From the NCBI RefSeq assembly GCF_003605755.1, contig NZ_RAHJ01000014.1:124001-188000 (forward strand): 64,000 nt of DNA, read 5' to 3'. Both the position numbers and the translations under genes were made by a program. This DNA is from Tsuneonella suprasediminis. Lineage in GTDB: Bacteria > Pseudomonadota > Alphaproteobacteria > Sphingomonadales > Sphingomonadaceae. The notes beneath the pieces were generated by a model that saw only the letters and a program-made list of their open reading frames with translations, did no database searches and was not told where the DNA came from. Within the stretch, counting starts at the first letter, position 1; the number at the start of each line of letters is the position of its first letter. Of the stretch, positions 62,074 to 64,000 are shown piece after piece.

Positions 62074-62721
62074 TCAGCGCGTGGTCGTCAGTTCGTCCAC
62101 CAGCGTTTCCGCCGCACCTGACTTGGCTGCTTCCGGAGTTCCAGGCGGGACTGCAATGGTGATATCGACCCGGCGGTTACGGGCGCGCGCGTCTTCATCG
62201 GGCGTACCGTCGTCTTTGGCATTGGGTGCGACTGGATTCTGTTCTCCGAATGCGATCACGGTAATGCGCTTTTCCGCGACCCCATGTTCGATCAGCCAGT
62301 CGCGAACCGTTTCGGCTCGCTTCCGACTGGCGCGAAGGTTGGCTGCGTCGTTGCCTGCCGAATCGGTGTGCCCGCCCAGAACGATCGCGCCGCCCGCCTT
62401 CATTTGCGGCGAATTGAGCACTTCCTGAAGAACCTTTCGAGCCGCGTCGGAAAGCTCGCTGCCGCCGTCGTCGAATCCGATCCGCATGGACAGCGGTGCC
62501 ATCGGCTTGGGCTCGCGTGCAATTTCGACATCAGGCCGAAAGATAGAAATTTTTTCGCCCCCTTCGCTCGCTGCATCGGATGGAGTGGGTGCGACATCGG
62601 TTGCTGAGCTTGCCGTATCGGTCGCTTCATCGGAAGAGCCGCCGCGATGGCACGCCGACAGGATCAATGCCGTTCCACTGCATATCGCCATTGCTTTCGC
62701 CGCTTTGATCAGATCGATCAT
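62074..62721 (-). CDS. OmpA-family lipoprotein
   Basis: A 215-residue protein with a lipobox LSAC (Cys near residue 24), then a Ser/Thr/Ala-rich linker and an OmpA-like peptidoglycan-binding domain (about 80-195), with GHTDSAGNDAANLRASRKRA and a RNRRVDI end. Likely anchors the outer membrane to the wall. GAGAGG lies before ATG 62721. It follows the antiporter gene after 16 bp, so the two may be cotranscribed. Confidence 0.88.
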   Translation of the reverse strand: MIDLIKAAKAMAICSGTALILSACHRGGSSDEATDTASSATDVAPTPSDAASEGGEKISIFRPDVEIAREPKPMAPLSMRIGFDDGGSELSDAARKVLQEVLNSPQMKAGGAIVLGGHTDSAGNDAANLRASRKRAETVRDWLIEHGVAEKRITVIAFGEQNPVAPNAKDDGTPDEDARARNRRVDITIAVPPGTPEAAKSGAAETLVDELTTTR

Positions 62722-62737
62722 TGTCCTCTCCTGTATC

Positions 62738-64000
62738 TTATGCCGTCTGTGCCTTGCTGCCACGTTTTGCTGCTTTTTTTGCCGCCACCTCTTCGGGTGT
62801 CTTCGGCTGTGGGGGCGAGAATGAGATTATCGTGTCGCCTGCACGCGGTTGCGGTTGCACAGCGTGGCTGAAGAACCGCATTGTCCCATCGGGCCTTAAC
62901 AACAATAACATCTGATTTGCTTCGGGCAGCTTCTGCTGTGCATCGTTGAAATCGAACTGATCGGACAGGCGAGTGCGACGGAACACCCAACCTTCCCGCT
63001 TGAGCTGGCCTACATCTTCCACTCCGAAACCGGACTGGAACAGCGCGCGCCCACGCAGGGATTCAGGCAAGGCACGATAATCGTCATTCTCGCTCGCTTC
63101 ACCCAGTTGATAGACCGCATCGCGACCGATCTCGTAGGCAAATTCATTACAGACGAGCGCATTGTACGCTTCATTTTCCGTAGCTGCGACGAGCACCTGA
63201 AACGGTGTGAGGTCGAGATTATGCTCGGTCGCTTCGTTGAGGATTTCGCCATGATAAAAGGGCAAACCCTGTTGCCGCACCGGCGCAAGTCGCTGCCAGC
63301 TGGAATCGACGATCATGACCGGCGTTTTCAGCTCGTTCATCTGTCTTGCCAGAGCAATGGTCCACGGCGTTGCCCCCACGATCAGCAGCCCCGGCCGGGT
63401 AGTGCCCTTCACGCCCAGCAAGCGCGCCACAAGGTTCACCGTGAATCCGCTAGAGACAATTGTTGCCACCACCACAGCGAAGCTCAGGCCAATCAGGATA
63501 TTCCCATCGGCATAACCAAGGTCCGCAAGGCGCAGGGCGAACAACCCGCTGATCGCGACCAGAACGATCCCACGCGGTGCAATCCACGCCAAAAATAGCC
63601 GCTCGCGCCACGGCACAGAACTACCGAGCAGGGCGATCAGAACAGTCGCCGGGCGGATGATGAACAACAGCCCCAGCAGGAACAGACCGATCCGCCATTC
63701 GAGATAGCGCAGCTCTTCGAAATTGAGCGAAGCCGACAGCAGAATGAATATGCCGGACACCAGCAGAACGGCGATATTTTGTTTGAACGGATGGATTGAG
63801 CGCAAAGACTGCACATTCATGTTGGCCAGTGCCACGCCCATGACCGTGACAGATACCAGCCCGGCTTCATGCTCTATAAGATTGGCTGCCACGAATACCG
63901 CGATCACCATTGTCAGCAGCACCGGGACTTTCAGGTATTCAGGCACCATCCCTCTGGGGAACAGGTAAGCAATTACCCATGCCGCCGCATATCCGAGCGC
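62738..64000 (-). CDS. cation:proton antiporter with C-terminal TrkA-N-like domain (5' end outside window)
   Basis: The frame is open to the window edge, so the protein is N-terminally truncated here. The visible part has CPA-type membrane segments (PVLLTMVIAVFVAANLIEHEAG, WIAPRGIVLVAISGLFAL, SFAVVVATIVSSG), then a cytoplasmic region with a nucleotide-binding-like start (GLLIVGATPWTIALARQM) resembling RCK/TrkA-N. It ends in a Lys/Ala-rich tail. Na+(K+)/H+ exchange is expected; the missing N-terminal helices prevent finer assignment. Confidence 0.85.
   Translation of the reverse strand, partial: ALGYAAAWVIAYLFPRGMVPEYLKVPVLLTMVIAVFVAANLIEHEAGLVSVTVMGVALANMNVQSLRSIHPFKQNIAVLLVSGIFILLSASLNFEELRYLEWRIGLFLLGLLFIIRPATVLIALLGSSVPWRERLFLAWIAPRGIVLVAISGLFALRLADLGYADGNILIGLSFAVVVATIVSSGFTVNLVARLLGVKGTTRPGLLIVGATPWTIALARQMNELKTPVMIVDSSWQRLAPVRQQGLPFYHGEILNEATEHNLDLTPFQVLVAATENEAYNALVCNEFAYEIGRDAVYQLGEASENDDYRALPESLRGRALFQSGFGVEDVGQLKREGWVFRRTRLSDQFDFNDAQQKLPEANQMLLLLRPDGTMRFFSHAVQPQPRAGDTIISFSPPQPKTPEEVAAKKAAKRGSKAQTA

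Overview
The window reads as a chromosomal segment of a GC-rich alphaproteobacterium, most likely Sphingomonadales (Erythrobacteraceae/Sphingomonadaceae type). The reasons are MipZ in place of MinCD logic, a tonB-exbB-exbD-exbD operon, TonB-dependent receptors with a spinster-type MFS partner, ligase-associated-type Lhr helicase, and cobalamin-riboswitch-controlled late B12 genes. This assignment rests on family knowledge and gene order, not on a database search.

Region 1 (1-10143) is accessory. It holds a GntR/FCD regulator, a PrpF/Mii-family isomerase, an MFS transporter, a large TonB-dependent receptor, an alpha/beta hydrolase, an isocitrate-lyase/PEP-mutase-family lyase and a LeuC/LeuD-like hydro-lyase pair. 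Together the isomerase, hydratase and lyase match the last three steps known from nicotinate-fermenting Eubacterium barkeri (3-methylitaconate isomerase, dimethylmaleate hydratase DmdAB, 2,3-dimethylmalate lyase), here joined to outer- and inner-membrane uptake and a hydrolase. The segment ends in a frameshifted serine-recombinase remnant that abuts the 3' end of a tRNA-Leu(GAG) gene, so it looks like an island.

Region 2 (10144-34478) is housekeeping: tRNA-Leu, thioesterase/HAD/oligopeptidase B, Xaa-Pro aminopeptidase, small VOC and cupin proteins, an EF-hand exported protein beside an OmpR-type two-component pair, two 180-bp-spaced intergenic repeats, prfC, SDR, pheST, a CsgG-like/SH3 protein, an AraC regulator, rpmI-rplT with a structured leader, hisN-type phosphatase, prs, glpX, homoserine dehydrogenase and two exported proteins of unknown function.

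Region 3 (34479-50049) starts with the tonB-exbB-exbD-exbD energising operon, preceded by a possible leader peptide and hairpins, and closed by a strong terminator. Then come an Lhr-like helicase, a well-formed candidate small RNA gene (sigma70-like promoter, about 98 nt, intrinsic terminator), a DUF2059 protein, phosphomannomutase/phosphoglucomutase, a membrane J-domain protein, MipZ, panC, an M28 lipoprotein peptidase, a HerA-like ATPase and bioD-bioA.

Region 4 (50050-64000) is a B12 locus with two cobalamin riboswitches. The first controls cobO-cobB. The second controls btuB, an unknown 5-TM membrane protein, a DUF1636 protein, cobT, an alpha-ribazole phosphatase, cobS, the threonine-phosphate decarboxylase, cobD(cbiB), cobQ and cobU, most joined by 4-nt overlaps. 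Only late and salvage steps are present; no corrin-ring genes are in the window. tRNA-Gly(TCC), an OmpA-family lipoprotein and a truncated cation:proton antiporter close the window.
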